DNA of 64,000 nt, from contig SJOL01004042.1 in assembly GCA_004794785.1 (NCBI GenBank), positions 109,205 through 173,204 on the forward strand, written 5' to 3'. Source of the stretch: Opisthorchis felineus (lineage: Eukaryota; Platyhelminthes; Trematoda; Opisthorchiida; Opisthorchiidae). Positions 14,001 through 26,341 of the stretch are shown here, one piece after another; position 1 is the first letter of the stretch; each line of letters opens with the position of its first letter. Under the pieces are notes generated by a model. The model did not search any database. It saw nothing but the letters and a program-made list of their open reading frames with translations, and was not told the origin of the DNA. Position numbers and translations under genes: made by a program.

Positions 14001-14209
14001 ATGACAAGAAGGCCCACAGTGTAAGTGTGGGAATCTACGGGATACATGGGGCCTAGACTCTGCTTCGCCTCACTGTTTACAATTGGAACTGCCGTCGTTT
14101 GGAGATATTGAAGCTTCTGGAAACAGCCACATTTCTCCCAGTGGTAACCTATCTAGCCGAGCCAGACTCACAGCAGGTAAATGGAAGCCATGATTGAACA
14201 GCTTTTTCA

Positions 14210-14506
<297 letters not shown>

Positions 14507-14692
14507 TCACATGTACGCAGGATGTACGATTTACATACTTCATGTAAAAAGCATTCGCTGATGGAAGCGCTTTTTCTTAGTTTCCATACGGAGTAGTTAT
14601 GAGTCAGTATTTTAGTCCATTTCATGACCTTCTGTTGTACGCATTAGTATGTTGGGTAGACCGAAACAGTAATATTGACTGTTGTGACTAAG

Positions 14693-14775
14693 ATGAACTC
14701 CTCTGAAGAAGCTCCGTTTATCAACTTAGTAGGGTTGGTCGAATCAATGCGTTCGCCTGGGTTGTATGTCATAAG
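14693..14775 (+). CDS. Candidate antisense gene, exon 1
   Basis: The frame opens with ATG at 14693 and reads MNSSEEAPFINLVGLVESMR onward to a donor ATAAG|gtgttg, leaving phase 2. The product is not recognised. It is offered because the next three plus-strand exons join it in matching phase to give about 135 residues. The donor is weak. All four exons lie opposite GATA intron 1, and the fourth crosses into GATA exon 1. A non-coding antisense RNA or chance open frames are real alternatives. Confidence 0.28.
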
Positions 14776-14898
14776 GTGTTGATAATGTTTGAAAAACAAC
14801 GGCCAGTAGTAGTGCTGGATGTCTATATCAATCTTCGATAGTATTTCTTGTTGTTCAGTTGCGACATTCGTTTGATTTTGTTACAAAAATCTCCGAAG

Positions 14899-14977
14899 AT
14901 CGGATGGCTTCGAGACAGATAGCTCCGGCAAGGTTATTGATGATGAGGTTGATGTGGCCTGCAACCACCGGTTCTTC
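14899..14977 (+). CDS. Candidate antisense gene, exon 2
   Basis: The acceptor is ctccgaag|A, preceded by a modest T-rich tract, and the donor is TTCTTC|gtgagt. The frame enters in phase 2 and leaves in phase 0. The peptide is acidic (SDGFETDSSGKVIDDEVDVA) and ends in NHRFF. No domain is recognised. The phases agree with the exons on either side. Confidence 0.28.
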
Positions 14978-15314
14978 GTGAGTCAGCTGGAAACAGTCGT
15001 CGTTAACTCGCCACTACCTCATCTCCTAGTCTCGCATGATTAGGTTCATTAGAGTGAGTAACGTATCCTCTAGGACAATTTCCGAATCTTTGAATCCAAA
15101 ACAGTTAAAAATCTACCAAATACTTTGTGAAAGCTGATACTTCTTTAGGGCATAAAGCTTGAATTACTTTCATTCAACAGCATGTGTAAGGCCAGAAGAT
15201 TCGTATTACCCGGATCTGGTTTTCATCAGTATCGATGGAAAAGTGGCCCATACTACAGGAGTGATTTGAAAACTTCGATGCCTGGAGCATGTTTCTCGAC
15301 ATACTTTTTCTCAG

Positions 15315-15450
15315 ACGGTAGTTGATCGAGTGTATCGTGATCTCGTGTGGGAATGCAAGCAGCTGTTTGAGTCCCACATGTTGTACATATCAAAAGAGGT
15401 TGCACACGCGAAATGTTTGGAGCTATGGACAACCCTCATCAAATTCTACG
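15315..15450 (+). CDS. Candidate antisense gene, exon 3
   Basis: This exon has the best splice signals of the set: acceptor catactttttctcag|ACG and donor TACG|gtgagc. It runs phase 0 to phase 1 and encodes 45 residues beginning TVVDRVYRDLVWECKQLF and ending ELWTTLIKFY. It looks helical and could belong to a globular protein. I see only a faint resemblance in pattern to the region after the zinc ribbon of RNA polymerase I factor TAF1B, too weak to name it. Confidence 0.38.
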
Positions 15451-15778
15451 GTGAGCGTACTCACAAACCTCCGCAGTTATTCATGCTAGGTAAATGTCTT
15501 TTCTCCCCTTTTTATAGGAGATCTTTTGCGTGTAATTCCAAGGTTTACCTAACTTCAGCGTGACCACATAACATACATTCGTTCTTACTGGAGTTAAATA
15601 TCACGTAAATCAATATCAAAATTTCCCGACGGATTTTGCGTGACCAGCATAGATTTTCCTAGCTGAGGTCATTTTCCAGACAGACGTTAACCAGCTGCCT
15701 ATTCGGGCTTTCACGCCTTGTCATCAACCCGAGGGACCAGATGTTTTTTGTATAAATGTTTGCATCTGTTGTTTTTAG

Positions 15779-15886
15779 CCCTATGTGCACGACTGGCATT
15801 ACCGATCTATTTGGTTGTAACTATGTCAAAAACCTGCACACCTAGTAAGCCGAACTACAGCCATCAAAGTAGTTTTACCTGTGGAG
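15779..15886 (+). CDS. Candidate antisense gene, exon 4
   Basis: The acceptor is tctgttgtttttag|CC and the donor TGTGGAG|gtgagt; phase is 1 at both ends, matching exon 3. The peptide starts LCARLALPIYLVVTMSKTC and ends SHQSSFTCGG. If the donor is not used, the frame continues to a stop at 15922-15924. The exon overlaps the last 8 bases of GATA coding exon 1 on the other strand, covering its splice donor. That makes it either an unusual sense-antisense overlap or a false exon. Confidence 0.33.
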
Positions 15887-17703
15887 GTGAGTTTCTTGTT
15901 TTTCACCGATTTCAAACTGTTTGACGTGATCGTTGATGAAGACGTCCCAGAGACTCCGTTCACTGAGCCAAGAATTGGGATGATGCCACCTAGAGCATGT
16001 GATGCTGAACGATTTGGGTTGTTGTGGAGAACATGATGGGATGCGTAAGGATTATGCTGCTCTTGTTGAGGCTGTCCAACTGCATTTGCACTGGCTACGG
16101 CAGCCTGAGCGACGACAGCAGCCGCAGCCATAGCAGCAGCTGAGTGGTATGCAGCACTAACATACATTATATCGTCCATAGGATGTACTGGGTTTTTAGG
16201 TGGAAGGATAATATCTTCTGAACAGGTCTCCAATTTTGCCGCCGTCCGATCAAACAATGTGTCGTTAGGAGTTACCTGAAGGTGTGTCTGTCCAGATAGC
16301 CCGTTGGAATTGTTCCGGTTGTTTCTAGACGCATACCTGTTGTGAGATGAATTGGTTTGTTGCTGTTGTGCCTGTGGTGATATTACACCTTCGCCTCCTG
16401 TTTGCTGCGCCGCAAGTTGAGTGCATTCCGGTCCAGATGTATGACCAGCCGAATGTCTGAGACGAGGATCTAATGCACTCGGATTAACAGAAGCGTAGAA
16501 GGAGGCCAACTGCTGAGGTGTTAACCCTTGGGGATAGTACAGACCCTGGTTCCATGTCGAACTCGGAAAGAATGGATTGACTGATTGCGACTGATGAAAT
16601 GGTGTTGGCATACCACCGTTTGTCAGTAACGAGTAAAACTGTTCCTCAGAGCGATACGCGTCGGAGTTGTGATTAGGAGGTATCCCCGGAAGCGAAGGGG
16701 TGAATGTAGAATTGAGTGCATCCAAGCCATTCGAGTTACCTCCTTTTGGAAGCTGGGTCTGTTCATACTGTGGGAACAGGTTACTGGAAAATTGGCAGTT
16801 ACTTTGTGAGGACAGTCGAAAGGGCTGTGAGGATGAGGGAGGTGGAGTAGAAGGAGGGATCTGATAATGGGAGATGCTGTACGAATGTTTTGCCTTATCT
16901 GGGCTTTGTTTGACGGGTTGTGGAGTTGCTTGCGTAGTACTTGAAAACTCAGCTGATTTCGCTGGAAATAAAACTTCAGAACGTTGTTGCTCGGAGGTAT
17001 CCTGTTGAACTCCCTCAGCCCGCAGCATGCCACTATAGTCGGGCGTTGCTGTTTTTTCGCTTTCCTTCATCAATCGTCCAGGTCTATGTCTTGTTGTAGT
17101 TTTGTGCTCAGGACTACTTGCCCCACGTGCTGATTGACTAGCTCCACTGTGTGAAGTCTCGCGTTGTATATAATTTCCCTTACTCAGCTTTCGCGCAACC
17201 CACCGGCCGTCGACCCGATCATTGTCACTTCGTGCATTCAGACGTATGGCGGTTTGGTCAGATTCGAATCTGGACAAATTTAGCAACTCTAATCGGGCCT
17301 GATTGTTAGCATCGATATCATGATGTTCTTCAAGATCCCGTTTTCCCAAATCCGAAGAACGGTCAAATACTGGTTCACTTCGTTCAGCTGGAAGCTTTGC
17401 CTGAATTTCTGAACTAAATTGTCTTGCACAAGAAGTGCCAGCCCTGTAGGGATCTTGCTGATCCTGCTGTTGTTGTTGATAGTTATGATAAGCCTGAGAT
17501 AAACTTTGTTGATACACGTTTGGATAGGTTGTCTGACCAACCAACAAGTTCGACGAACCATAGAGAGTGTTTGAGGGACCAGAGTTGACGGATCCATAAT
17601 TGGAAAATTCTTGATATCGATTGAAATGTGTCCAGCCCGCATCTAACTGTGGTCTGCTCACACCGGGTGGATTTGCGGAAATCGCAGCGGCCATCGGTAG
17701 CAT
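15879..17703 (-). CDS. GATA: GATA factor, coding exon 1 (long N-terminal region)
   Basis: This exon encodes residues 1-608 plus one base of codon 609 and is a low-complexity, presumably transactivating region. Visible blocks are a glutamine run near residues 76-83, Ser/Pro/Thr-rich stretches through the middle, a QQQQ tract near residue 450, and an alanine-rich segment at about 514-542 (AAAMAAAAVVAQAAVA). It ends in a basic stretch (KSVKNKK) close to the first finger. The donor is minus-strand CCACAG|gtaaaa, leaving phase 1, which joins exactly to AA of exon 2 to form GAA (Glu609). The frame is open for 1.8 kb, by far the longest in the window. The start used is the first ATG. A pyrimidine-rich acceptor ends one base before it, so this may be the second transcribed exon and more residues could lie upstream. 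A candidate antisense exon overlaps its last 8 bases. Confidence 0.93.
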
Positions 17704-20700
17704 TCTATAAGACGGAGCAGGAAAAATGTGTAATTTTTGGGGTGATCAGCTTCCACTTTAGGTAGCTACAATGGTATCAGTACGTAGAAGTAAACCAGTC
17801 AATCTTAATAATACCGGATATATGTGTGGTAGTTTAATTTACCATCAATTCTTCTAGAGTTATCAAAGAGCCTTGGTCCAGCATTCCGCGTATATTAGTG
17901 ATCACAGTTGCACATGAAATATGCACTTCAAGGAACATACAATAGGCCAAATAAAAGAGCACGAAACGCTTGCAGCCCAAACGGTAAGCTTAGTGAGCAA
18001 ATAAACAGCAAAGCAGTGCATCCGAGTTACCTAAATTTCGTGATATTATTAGCTCCAGTTTTTCTACGTACTGCACACTTTTAATCAAAATATGATTACA
18101 TTCTATTAGTTGTTGGTATTCAAACAGTAGGAGCTCAGCTGACCGGTTCCTCGTAGGAAAGCGGTTGGTTTTTTATACTTTGGGCGGTCTCTTCGCTCGG
18201 ACCTGTGCAAAAATGTGATATGGATGATTTGTGAATTACTAGATTCAACCAAGCCTAACCTCTCATTTTCCTGGTCACACAGGTCTTCGAGTTCATTGTC
18301 ACTGTTCATATCAGCTAGTTATGTTATCGTAAAACGTATTATTAGCGTGGTTCCCAAGAGACTGACCATAACCTTACCTTATCTGAAGCAAACTAACTGC
18401 CAAGATTCATAGACCTCGGAGGAATGGGCGTATCACTTGTGAACCACTTAGCATTAGATGTGGGCTGACGTAGCATTCAGCATCAGTTTTTTCATGTGAG
18501 CTGATTTAGCGGAGCTACTGTCTCTAGGTCATTATTTTGTCCAAACGATGTGCCAAATTACCATAGTGATCAGCATGAACGCAACCACAGTAAATTCAAG
18601 TGGACGCACGCATAAGGTTAATTTCCTACCGAAGACTTCTAGCCTGCACATCAGTTCGTCCTTCTTCTGCCGGATAGCTGTTTATTCGGTCAGCTCTTAT
18701 CAGCATCATCGCATGGAGCTAGAGACTCATGCAAATCGTACAGTGACGGAGTGGACTAGAGAAACGTATCACCAAAAGTCAGGTGACCGGCATTTCGTCC
18801 CATGTGTATGCGTGCTCACTTAGAGATGCAGATATCAACGGAGGTGAGATTAGTTCATTCGGTGTTGAGGCTGGACCGGCATCCTCGTCCGTATTTATGC
18901 TCCCGAAGTGCTTCTATTGGTAAGAACTTTTTTGTGTGCCAAATTTTGGACCTTAAGTCACTGACTGACTTGAACTAGCAGTTGTTTAGGATTTGAACAA
19001 AATCAAATGAACTTCACCAAATGTATTTGAGCAAAAGGCTTTGAATACATTCCAATGTGTTTTGAATGACTGTTCGTGAAGTTAGAGATGAAAAGTAGGG
19101 TAAGATTGTAAGTTGCATATCATTGTGATTTCGATTTTGTTCACGAGTCGGACTGGACTAATGAACTGCTCTTATGGTGTGCCAAAACTATTTCACCTTT
19201 TAGCGAAATACACTCATTTGCAAACAAATTTGGTTTTGCGAGAGACTCACCTGGAACCCAGCTGATACTCTCGTTTGTGATGTTTCACCTTTTGATTTTC
19301 GAGCCTGTGAATTGTAAAGTGGTCGCAGGCTACCTAATAGTTTTCAGCGACCTCATAATCGTTGTGTTTTTTTCAAGGAAGTTAAGTGCGATATTTAGAA
19401 TGTCGTAGCAAATGAAAAAAATGAACTGACACTTTTGCACTACATTTAGTTGAGGAATATCACAAGGGATAGATTCCGTCACCACCAGTGTAAGTTGCAA
19501 ATTATTGTATTTAGCAAAGGTGTTGTGCTTATAAACCAGACAATGTATGATAATACACCTGCCCTTCTCGGAAGAGGCCACTGATGGAAGAAATCACCTG
19601 TGCGAAGAGACCAGTTTCAGCTCATCATTTGACGTGCATATTAACAGTGAACTCCTTAGACGAGTGAACTCATCATAAGAGATTGTTTTTGTTTGACCTC
19701 TTGAATTTGATTCTTGAAGTGGTTTACTCACTGTCGCACTGCTAAACAACGACTCAGTGTTAATCTGCTGAGTACTACTAATGTCAGCTCGATGGATAAC
19801 GAAGAGTGTGCGGCCAGGGTGCTCAACTCAGATAACGCAAAAAACACTTCTACAAAGCCCAAGTTATCAACCTTCTCCTCAAAGACAAAGTGGTCTATCT
19901 GGACAACTGTGCTTCCAATAAGCACTCACGTCTTACAGCCGCTATTGTATAACGGAATTATTAGAGACAACTGGAGTGATCAACGAAATATACCAAACGC
20001 ATATGCATCATGTTCAAGTTGTTTCCAGCTGTCTTCCTAACTTCTTGTGGCCGAAGGTTGAGTTTTAGCATAAAATCAAACATGACTATATTTTCTATCC
20101 CCAGATCATACAGCGGAACTCATTAGGAAACGTCGTTTAACCAGTAAGACACAGCAGCCATTTTCGGTGGCTTTAGCCAATGAATTTCCAAGTTGTTATC
20201 GCGTAATCTCGCTTCTTTGCTCAAGCAGTGAATTCACCCCCGCCCTCAACTCTCATCTTGCTTGTCTTCGCCGAACGTGTTGTGTAAGCGAAACCATCTG
20301 TCTGATCGGTCATTGTCATGGTCGTTAGATGATCCGGGCGAACAACATCCAATGCGGCTAGGTCCCCGGTCGAGGAAATCTCATTCAAACACAACACCAC
20401 CCTAATTCAGCTACGGAACATTTGTGCTGAGAGACGCGTAACATGTGCGCATGATGGACTGGTCCATGTTAGTGTTGTCTAAATGAAACAACGGAATAGC
20501 TCTCATCTAGTTTTACTATACTAGTTCATCACCAGTACTCGACAGCATGATCAATGCTAATACTGTAGACTATCGTCACAAATGATAACTATCGCATTTT
20601 TGTTCAGCTGTGCATAACTCAGAAATCGCTCACCAGCTAAAACATTACCACAGCTCAGGCTGTTAGTAAGTTATACAAACTTTTAAAGTCAGTGTACAGC

Positions 20701-23700
20701 ATATTGGAATAAGATGTTTTAATCCGCAATTCGCTTAACGTGGGAAATCTTCTTCAGGGATTGGGATTTCAAGGTTAGTTCGGTGAAACTTTCACATCAT
20801 GTGCATTGGGTTTCCCAGTGTTGACGTTTTTGGAAGTTTCCAGACGACAAGGGAACACTGATGCAAAAACAGACCTGGAAAATGGTTATATCCATTCGTC
20901 GGACGGATGTGCAAGTCTTCCGAACTTGCTTCGACGCCGTACTACTTAAATACACCGATTATATCAATGTATGTGGTGAATGTTTGGTGGTTGAACATTT
21001 TGCATTGAGGCCCCGGTGTAACCTGGCTCCGAAGCTATTCAGATCATGTTAAAACGACCCCCATTCAGTGTTAATGCCCACTGAGTACAAAAGCCATCCA
21101 GGTAGTGGACTGTGGTACATCATGAGCTTAACTATTACGAACCTCTCCAGAAACCTTGTGCATACGCTCAATAAATTTTAAACTGACATCCTCATAACAT
21201 CACAGACTCGCACTGAGACGTATGGACTCAGTAGCCATTTTGGTGTCTCACCCATTGATTCTGGGTCAGTAAATCAGACGGAATGCGCTTTCTGTCCGGA
21301 GAAGTACCACTGAGTCTGGATATTTACAGGAAAAAACAACAGGTAACGAGAGGATCTCACTGACGCTAAGAAGATTCGGGTCAATTTTCTATTAGTTATA
21401 CTGGTGAACAGACCCATGTAGACAAGGACTGTCCAACCCTAAATTAGATTGACGTTGAGGAGAGATGGTACCCCTACGTGCGTAGAGGTAGTAAATGATT
21501 CATGTGAAGAGTAATCCTATTTATTTTTCACTGTGCTATTTGTATTTGGGTGAATTTAAGGGATTAAATTTAACAAAACCACATTCCCGTCATTTCTGCA
21601 TTGGCTTAAGAGTCCGTTTTCAGTTGGGTCAAGTGTAATCATAGGTTGTGGTCCCTTTCGGATATCTCAAAACAACCATGCATTACTACCATTTAAAAGC
21701 TGAAATGGTTTCCCTCATTACTCTGTGATGAGTTGGTCAATAAACTGAACAATTTGGAACAGGTTGAGTGGCTATTTCTAAGCTGTTACGATGCCCATCA
21801 AGGATTTGATCAGATCGTACGGTACTGTGGTCAAACAAAGTGACATGCGACCGGTTCTACTGTGCCCAGCAAAAGAGTCCTAAGCGGGAGAAATGCGGAC
21901 TGAATTATCTCTCACGACTGACCATGTTTTGCATTTATCATTATAAAACCTGCCAAACAAGGAATGACAAAGCAGCTGGAATACCTGATGCACACCAACC
22001 AACTGAAGAAAGGTGGATTGATAAGAGTGGGGTGGGGTGGGGTGGGATAGATCACAAATGGGCTCTATTCACCATAAACTTGAGAAACCAGTTTAACCTA
22101 CTGAACTTTTAAATTTGGCAAGATGTAAGTCAGAGATCACGCTGAGTCCTGTGATTTGGCTCTTTTGCTGTTTTTTCATCATTGCTACCATCTTGCAATC
22201 CTGTAGAGGTGGAACATCAAATTCAGTTAGAAATCAGTAAGAAACTAACGTCCCGGAATCCGTGGATAGTCCAGTTTGTCTGCATTTGATTTCATTACAC
22301 AAGCACTTGAAAAATTTTCGGGCAGTGAAGAAAAAAACATGAAACCCTCTATCCTTCGATCGATTTCTACGCGGCTTGCTTGAGAAGAACGCAATCGGCT
22401 GACCATGCTAAACACGCGTCTCGTCATACTGTGCCGGGCTCCATGTTACTCCTTTGCACTAAAGCAGTCATTAAGTCGTCCCATTAGGAAAATATCCTAG
22501 GATTACAACTCTACTCATCTTCGCCGGTGCCATCCGGAGACCGTCGCCTCGGTCTTTTTCACCCGAACTCCACACGTCTGACATATTAACAAATCCATAT
22601 ATTCACAAACATCCACACACCTGAAACGCCAAAAAACGAGCCGTAATCACAACGCACGCACAAACACGGGCAAACAAGCACGCAGTCCTGGAGACGGCAG
22701 AGTGAGAAAGTAATGCACAAACGCGCTAGAAAACCCAACTGAGCGACTAAATGTCAGATTGAGTAGGTGCAATGGGACGAGTAAATGCTTTTCCACGCGT
22801 AGCAGTTTGTGATAGTAATCAGCTGGGGACCTTTTGTCCATCTATCGATAGTTCCTCTGTGAGGATTGAGCAATATGTTTGCTGTTGCCGTTGTTGCTGT
22901 TCTGAGGGAGGGAGTAAGATTGTCACACAATGTGAGCTGAACTGTGGATATGTATTGAGTTGGACAGGGGACGAAAAAAGTAGTCGTTTATGTGTGTGCA
23001 TGTGTATGTGTATCAATGCGAATCGGTCGCTAGATATAAATGTTCGCGGATAAAATCCATACCAGGATGTTGATGACCAGATTGAAAGTCTGTAATGGTG
23101 CGAATCAGATGAACTGATAAGTATTTTTGTCCTCTTGAATGGCTGTTTTGCTGGCTAGGTGGAACGGAGCATACTAGGCGTGGACACGATTAGCCAACAT
23201 GCATTAAGTTCTGACCGTCCGTCCTTATATGCCCGAAAGTAGATGGATTTTATCTTTCCTGTAGCTATGTTGCATTCACTCACGATCTATGTGCACATGG
23301 TTGGTGTCATCTCAAAACCAACCTTCACGCTGTTACCCACGACAAATGGCAGCCAAGTGTTTTAGCAGCTGGACATATCATTTATTAGGGATCAGGAACA
23401 CTTTCGGCGTCGTTCCACTTCACTTACGTATCTAAATTTCATAACGCTGAAACGATGCTAACAGTTTTTTAGTGCACAACGCCTGTCGTCAATCTGCATC
23501 TTTTTTTCAGTCTTCCACCTGTACAAAGTGGCCCGCCAGCAAGGTTCACGAAGACATGAAAAATCTTCCGTAGTTTCAACCTCAAAGGGGAGCGGTTGGT
23601 CGTGTGACGGGCACGTTCACTTTTCGGAGTATGGATCGGGCAGCTGGATGCTTTGGTTTTCGTGCAAATGATCCCACCATAGGTATTGGAAAAAGCTTTT

Positions 23701-24100
23701 GGTCACTGTGTCTTATTCTCTAGTTTTTAGAAGGATATCCGACATCTTTCATGCGTTTGCTGGCAAAAAAACTACAGGAAACTTTCAGTGCATCCAGAAA
23801 CCCGAGTAGCCAAATGGTATTATCTCTAGATTACTCGAACTTTTTCCTGATTCTACCACCATACAGCCTTGAATTCCAGCTGAGAACTATTGGTAATATA
23901 AAAGAGGAACATTTCCGGGAGCAAGAATAAATATCCCAAAAGGGTCTATTAATTATACTATCCTGTACAATCCTTTGGTACATTAAAACTTTTTGAAAGT
24001 GTTTACTTTGTAAATCTCCAGGCTGTTCACCAGTAATCGTTCGATAGGTCTTCAACTGTCCAGTGATGTTGTATCCTTCATGTTTACACCTTATGCAGGG
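17704..24100. other. Region upstream of the GATA coding exons
   Basis: No firm gene. On the minus strand a strong donor (CAGATAAG|gtaagg, exon edge 18378) could belong to a 5' exon of GATA, since an acceptor lies just before the first ATG. Composition changes at about 22.5-23.0 kb, with more CpG and C/A-rich DNA than around it, which may mark a promoter region. A G-rich tract lies at 22027-22047. An AATAAA at 21170-21175 (plus) has no assigned gene. A plus-strand acceptor after ctttttttcag at 23511 opens a frame of about 50 codons that stops before the next donor. Confidence 0.45.
22027..22047 (+). repeat. G-quadruplex-type tract (GGGGT)n
   Basis: Three GGGG runs and one GGG run are separated by single T bases. 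That fits an intramolecular G-quadruplex on the plus strand (C-rich on the minus strand). It lies about 4.3 kb upstream of the GATA coding start, near the composition change at 22.5 kb. Confidence 0.8.
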
Positions 24101-25707
24101 ACCGACTTGGATGTAGGTATTTGATTTTCCATTCAGTAATGGTATTATTCACTGCTGCTTAGCGAAGTGAAGGAATATCGTCAAGCCTTATCTGATTATC
24201 TTTATTCATATGACACCATATTTTCTGAAGCCTTGGATGGATAACTAGTACCGGAAACAGATACCTTCTTTTTCGCGTGAGTAAGGGTTGAAAGTATTTG
24301 TAGGTAAGCCATTCCGTGAGCCCGAGCAAACCCTCAGTACTTTGGAGGAAATCTACAATGCGACGAAATACTGGGTAATACAGAAATGAGACTCCATCAA
24401 GAAGCATTGCGTCACTAATATATATCTTGCTGTTCAAATCAGTTGGCAGAAGTTGTCAAATGAACGTCCGCAATGGGTTAGTTCTGTTAAATCTCACTTT
24501 GTCACCAAAGGCAGTACGGAAGCGGTAGGATGGGTCCAAATTTGGCAAAAATGACGTTTGATTAAAGTATGTAATTTCTTTCAAATGTTATGGAAAAAAT
24601 AAACGATTAAATATGTATAGGACAAAATGGATTTGTCAGTTTATTAATTAGAGACCTAAGCACAAGTTAAGCAGACTTTCTCCATGTTCGTTTTCTTAAC
24701 CTCATAACTTGGCTCCCTATCAAGACACAATTGTAATTCAAATAAATGGATAAACATTGTCCATCCTCGCCTAGTGCCCATAGAATATTAGAATTATGTG
24801 AAATGCTGTCATAGTGATGAACTGATGAATACGAAAAAAGGACGGTGGCCTAAACCACCTTCAAGGAATAGCTTCCTACAGTAATGCCAGTTCAATCGAA
24901 AAGGGTACCGGTGACCAACAACTACCTATCTATCCCACTGGTGTGCTAATAATCGTAAAAACATGCGAGTATGGCCGCCTTCAACCCAAATTGAAAATAG
25001 GCTTGTTTTAGTGGTGATAAAAGGACACAATATTATGTACCGAGGTGTGTTGCCCGATGTTTCGATCACTGCAAGTGACCATCTACTCCAGAACTAGAGG
25101 ATGACCTTATAAATCTGATTTTTCAATATTTTTGTCATATTTATCTTGTCATGCAGTAACAACCACTCCACTGTCCTTTGTTTCATAAAACGATTCTTTT
25201 AATGTCGTCGTGTAAAGAGTGCTGAAGCAGTGACAGAGGTCAAATGGGGGCACGGAGGCAGGAAAACAACTCAAAATATATGTGCCCTTTTGGACTGGCC
25301 TTACCTCAAAGCAAACGGCACGAAGTGTTCAGGTTAGTGCAGTCCATCAGTGCCTTCCCGGAATATTCTCAAAAAAATTCATATGTGCCGTTCCCACCGA
25401 TATGCACATGGATGTGGATTACACGTGCATACATAGCTGGTCGTCTACATTAGTTGACTGGCTCACGGATGACTGTTGTGACCCTGTCACACTAGGCTAA
25501 TTATGGGTCTTGAAACTTGCCACAATTCGTCCAGTACCTGCTTCAGTTGATCGCTTAAATCCCCGTTACTGTGCGATTCCCAGTCGTACTGCAGAGTGGA
25601 GCTTTCCTATTTGATATCCTTTCGTGGCACTACGCCTAAGAGACAACATTGTGTAAGGTAAAATTTACCCACCTACTTTGCCTAGCATGAAACCAGGTAA
25701 GTCACTA

Positions 25708-25739
25708 AGTTGGGCCACTGAAGCTTCAGTGGTCCAACT
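25708..25739. repeat. 32-bp near-perfect palindrome
   Basis: Two 16-base halves (agttgggccactgaag and cttcagtggtccaact) are reverse complements with a single mismatch and no loop. It could be a cruciform site, the core of a foldback element or a dimeric protein site. No function is visible. Confidence 0.85.
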
Positions 25740-26164
25740 AAATGCATGCTGTCACAAACGTTGCCTTCTCGAGTTTTCTGTGTACGCTGTCTCACTGAAG
25801 ACTGCGTAGCCAGTGGCTTGCCCTGTGGGAGAGATTTGATGCTGACACATTCAGTTCCCATAGGGGCGCTTCAGCCGTAGTTCAAACACCTTCACAGAGG
25901 TAGGGGCAACACAACTTTCAGGCTTGCTGATTCGGTGACTGAACTTTGACCTAACTCATGTGGTTGGTCTCTAGTCCTGATATGTTGAAGTACGATTAAG
26001 GAACATAAAGAGCGATTGATTCAAACATAAGGCGAGCATGCCTTAGTTTAAGATTACGCTACTTTGGTATTTTTTCAGACCTGTGTCAATATATAAGTCT
26101 TCTAGTTGTGCAACTTGCGTAGTTTGGGGAAAATGTGCAAGTAAAAATGAGCTGTAGACAGTTG

Positions 26165-26341
26165 AGCTCGATATAACTCAGTGGTCAATGCGCCAGCCTA
26201 CTGACCGGAAGTTCCCTGGTTCGATCCCGACCTCAGCTCCTGTCTTGCCTTGAGTAGCCTGGAGTATCTCAGGCCTCGTGCTCCCATAGGGTGGCATGGC
26301 GACTGGGCACCGAAAGGATGTGACAGCTGAACGATTAGTAA
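26165..26341 (+). mobile_element. tRNA-derived SINE, copy 2
   Basis: Same family as the element at 9.5 kb. It carries a box-A-like ATAACTCAGTGG and a perfect box B GGTTCGATCCC. The shared tail ends ctgggcaccgaaaggatgtg then acagctgaacgatta. Its box B and box A are closer to a functional tRNA promoter than those of copy 1, so it is probably the younger insertion. Confidence 0.82.

Noticed and set aside
23511..23682. Plus-strand exon with a strong acceptor, peptide FHLYKVARQQGSRRHEKS, resembling the start of an ARID domain
   Set aside because: The resemblance is only a few residues, the rest does not follow the ARID pattern, and the frame hits a stop before the donor at 23,682.
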